Shown: piece after piece, positions 62,091 to 64,000 of the stretch
How positions within the stretch are numbered: the stretch's first letter is position 1
Layout of the letters: each line of letters begins with the position of its first letter
DNA from: Clostridium caldaquaticum
GTDB taxonomy: Bacteria; Bacillota; Clostridia; Clostridiales; Clostridiaceae
NCBI RefSeq assembly: GCF_023806125.1
Contig: NZ_JAMSKT010000015.1
Span: 1 to 64,000 of the forward strand
Length of the DNA stretch: 64,000 nt
Direction of reading: 5' to 3'
The notes under the pieces: model-generated
Seen by the model: only the letters and a program-made list of their open reading frames with translations
The model's database searches: none
What the model was told of the DNA's origin: nothing
Program-made: the position numbers and the translations under genes

Positions 62091-63482
62091 ATGGAAAATG
62101 TAGTTGTAAAACAGTTATACAGAGAAACGGAAAAGTATTCAGGAAAGATAATAAGAATATCTGGTTGGGTAAGAACAATTAGAGCGTCTAATGTTTTTGG
62201 TTTTATAGAACTAAATGATGGAACCTTTTTCAAAAATCTACAGATAGTATTTGAGAGTGATTTAGAGAATTATAAAGAGGTTTCCAAGCTTCCAATCAGT
62301 TCTTCTGTAACAATAGAGGGAGAGTTTGTCGTAACACCAGAGGCAAAACAGCCTTTTGAGCTTAAAGCAAAGAACATAATAATTGAGGGATTATCACATC
62401 CTGATTTCCCGTTACAAAAGAAAAGACATAGTTTTGAGTATTTAAGAACAATAGCTCATCTAAGACCAAGAGGAAATACTTTTTCAGCAGTTTTCAGGGT
62501 GCGTTCTCTGGCAGCTTACGCTATACATAAGTTTTTCCAGGAAAGAGGCTTTATTTATGTTCACACACCAATAATAACAGGCAGTGATGCTGAAGGTGCA
62601 GGAGAAATGTTTAGAGTAACAACTTTAGATATGAACAATCCTCCAAGAGATGAAAAGGGTAATATAGATAATAAAGAGGATTTTTTTGGAAAAGAAACAA
62701 ACTTAACTGTAAGTGGTCAGTTAAATGCAGAAACCTTTGCTTTAGCTTTTAAAAATGTGTATACCTTTGGACCAACCTTTAGAGCAGAAAATTCTAATAC
62801 TGCAAGACATGCTGCAGAGTTTTGGATGATAGAGCCGGAAATAGCTTTTGCAGAACTTGAAGACAATATGGAATTAGCTGAAGACATGGTTAAATATGTA
62901 ATAAACTACGTTATGGAAAATGCTCCGGAAGAGATGGAATTTTTCAATAAGTTTATAGATAATACATTATTTGAAAGGTTAAATAATGTAGTTAGTTCTG
63001 ACTTTGGAAGAATTACTTACACTGAAGCTATCGAAATACTTGAAAAAAGTGGAGAAAAGTTTGAATATCCAGTTAAGTGGGGAATTGACCTTCAAACAGA
63101 GCATGAGAGATATATTACAGAAAAATACTTTAAAAAACCTGTTTTTGTTATAAATTATCCTAAGAATATTAAAGCTTTCTACATGAGATTGAATGAAGAT
63201 GGAAAAACAGTAGCAGCTATGGATTTATTAGTTCCAGGAGTAGGAGAGATTATAGGCGGAAGTCAAAGAGAAGAACGACTTGAGGTACTTGAAGCTAGAA
63301 TGGATGAGCTTGGACTTAAAAAGGAAGACTATTGGTGGTATTTAGAGCTTAGAAAATATGGTGAAACTAAGCATGCTGGCTTTGGTCTTGGCTTTGAAAG
63401 AATAATAATGTATATAACAGGAATGTCAAATATAAGAGACGTAATTCCATTCCCTAGAACTACAGGAACTGCAGAGTTTTAA
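62091..63482 (+). CDS. asnS: Asparaginyl-tRNA synthetase
   Basis: The 463-residue class IIb synthetase charges tRNA(Asn) directly. The OB-fold anticodon domain begins with [20 protein letters not shown]. The catalytic core has [30 protein letters not shown]-like text ([20 protein letters not shown]) and the last motif [15 protein letters not shown]. AsnRS-specific segments and length match. GGAGG precedes the ATG. It coexists with the indirect AspRS2/GatCAB route at 4.9-9.4 kb. A perfect terminator follows. Confidence 0.96.
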   Translation: MENVVVKQLYRETEKYSGKIIRISGWVRTIRASNVFGFIELNDGTFFKNLQIVFESDLENYKEVSKLPISSSVTIEGEFVVTPEAKQPFELKAKNIIIEGLSHPDFPLQKKRHSFEYLRTIAHLRPRGNTFSAVFRVRSLAAYAIHKFFQERGFIYVHTPIITGSDAEGAGEMFRVTTLDMNNPPRDEKGNIDNKEDFFGKETNLTVSGQLNAETFALAFKNVYTFGPTFRAENSNTARHAAEFWMIEPEIAFAELEDNMELAEDMVKYVINYVMENAPEEMEFFNKFIDNTLFERLNNVVSSDFGRITYTEAIEILEKSGEKFEYPVKWGIDLQTEHERYITEKYFKKPVFVINYPKNIKAFYMRLNEDGKTVAAMDLLVPGVGEIIGGSQREERLEVLEARMDELGLKKEDYWWYLELRKYGETKHAGFGLGFERIIMYITGMSNIRDVIPFPRTTGTAEF

Positions 63483-63483
63483 T

Positions 63484-63540
63484 AACAAAAGGAACAGCAA
63501 TTAGATAAATAAATCTGTATGCTGTTTCTTTTGTTATTTT
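63484..63540 (+). terminator. Terminator of asnS
   Basis: A 16-bp stem, AACAAAAGGAACAGCA / TGCTGTTTCTTTTGTT (one G-U), has a 20-base loop and runs into ATTTT. Confidence 0.85.
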
Positions 63541-63608
63541 GGTCTGTTATGAAGTTTATTTGCTTAAAGTAAAGACTGAAGAATATAAAAGGAAAGAAGG
63601 GTTAGAAG

Positions 63609-64000
63609 TTGATATATAGCGAAGGAGAAGTAAATAATAGAAAGTGGCTTATACTGTCCGTTGTGCTTTTAGGTCCTTTTATGTCAACCTTAGATAGCAG
63701 TATTGTTAATGTAGCACTGCCAACGATAGCAGAAAAGCTAGAAGTTGGTATGGGAGCCATTCAATGGATAGTAACCAGCTACTTAATAGTAATATCTTCC
63801 AGTATATTGATTTTTGGAAGAATAGCTGATTTGAAGGGAAAAAAGCTTGTTTATCAATATGGTTTTTTAATATTTTCTATAGGTTCTTTATTTTGCGGGT
63901 TATCAAAGACAATTGCTATGCTCATCATGTCAAGGGTTATTCAAGCCATAGGAGCAGCAATGACCATGTCCTGCAGTCAGGCAATTATAACAAGTGTATT
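63609..64000 (+). CDS. DHA2-family MFS drug exporter, 5' part
   Basis: The gene runs off the window after about 130 codons. The visible protein, from a TTG start behind AGAAGGG, shows LGPFMSTLDSSIVNVALPTI, the motif D1 of 14-segment DHA2 exporters (EmrB/QacA). WIVTSYLIVISSSILIFGRI, ADLKGKKLVYQYGF (motif A) and SRVIQAIGAAMTMSCSQAII (motif B) follow. It should export drugs or other hydrophobic compounds by proton antiport. The start codon choice is moderately sure. Confidence 0.85.
   Translation, partial: MIYSEGEVNNRKWLILSVVLLGPFMSTLDSSIVNVALPTIAEKLEVGMGAIQWIVTSYLIVISSSILIFGRIADLKGKKLVYQYGFLIFSIGSLFCGLSKTIAMLIMSRVIQAIGAAMTMSCSQAIITSV

Noticed and set aside
1-64000. CRISPR arrays, insertion sequences, prophage genes, tRNA genes
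   Set aside because: No evenly spaced direct repeats, transposase or phage motifs, or tRNA T-arm signatures were seen on either strand.

Overview
The window is low-GC, AT-rich DNA from a spore-forming, fermentative Firmicute, very probably a Clostridium. The evidence is an alpha/beta-type small acid-soluble spore protein, the prkA-yhbH-spoVR sporulation trio, two tandem bifunctional adhE genes with a Rex-type operator, GatCAB with an archaeal-type AspRS, T-box and GlcT-type leaders, and strong AGGAGG-like ribosome sites. A tandem adhE pair is known in solvent- or ethanol-forming clostridia such as C. ljungdahlii; the species itself is not established here.

Layout. 1-120: end of a 5S rRNA gene and its terminator. 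0.4-4.8 kb: a YkuI-like EAL protein, then a polar amino-acid ABC transporter operon. 4.9-9.9 kb (minus): aspS2-gatC-gatA-gatB behind a T-box leader that carries two successive T-box/terminator modules. 10-14 kb: arginase, then glcT and ptsG separated by a GlcT-type RAT/terminator. 14-20 kb: endonuclease IV, two very small genes and the prkA-yhbH-spoVR operon. 20-24.4 kb: MATE exporter, GreA-family factor, MsrA, a histidine phosphatase and LuxS. 24.5-32.2 kb: a compact histidine operon hisZGDCBHAFIE. 32-34 kb: a zinc-ribbon peptide with a structured leader, a proline-rich protein and an orphan. 34-41 kb: adhE1, adhE2, a CBS-pair protein, a LUD protein and a small orphan. 41-43 kb: a UvrD-like NTPase fused to a LexA-type self-cleaving domain, followed by an SASP gene. 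43-49 kb: a helical protein, a 22-residue-repeat protein, a MoxR AAA+ ATPase, a VWA/HExxH protein and a DUF362 protein. 49-56.6 kb: clpS-clpA, then a Gld-like ABC operon ending in a DUF4340 protein. 56.7-64 kb: two small orphans, a zinc-type binding lipoprotein behind a Zur-like box, htpG, an MFS transporter, asnS behind what looks like a collapsed T-box, and the start of a DHA2 drug exporter.

How the parts connect. Asn-tRNA supply appears twice: by the indirect route (AspRS2 plus GatCAB, under an intact and duplicated T-box) and by the direct route (AsnRS, under a degenerate T-box leader). Carbon and redox functions are linked through GlcT/PtsG uptake and Rex-controlled AdhE. The most unusual coding objects are the NTPase-LexA fusion, whose cleavage site and Ser/Lys dyad are spaced as in LexA, and the repeat protein/MoxR/VWA cluster.

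Limits: everything was read by eye. Family names rest on motif recognition, promoters and operators are pattern matches, and no alignment or folding program was run.
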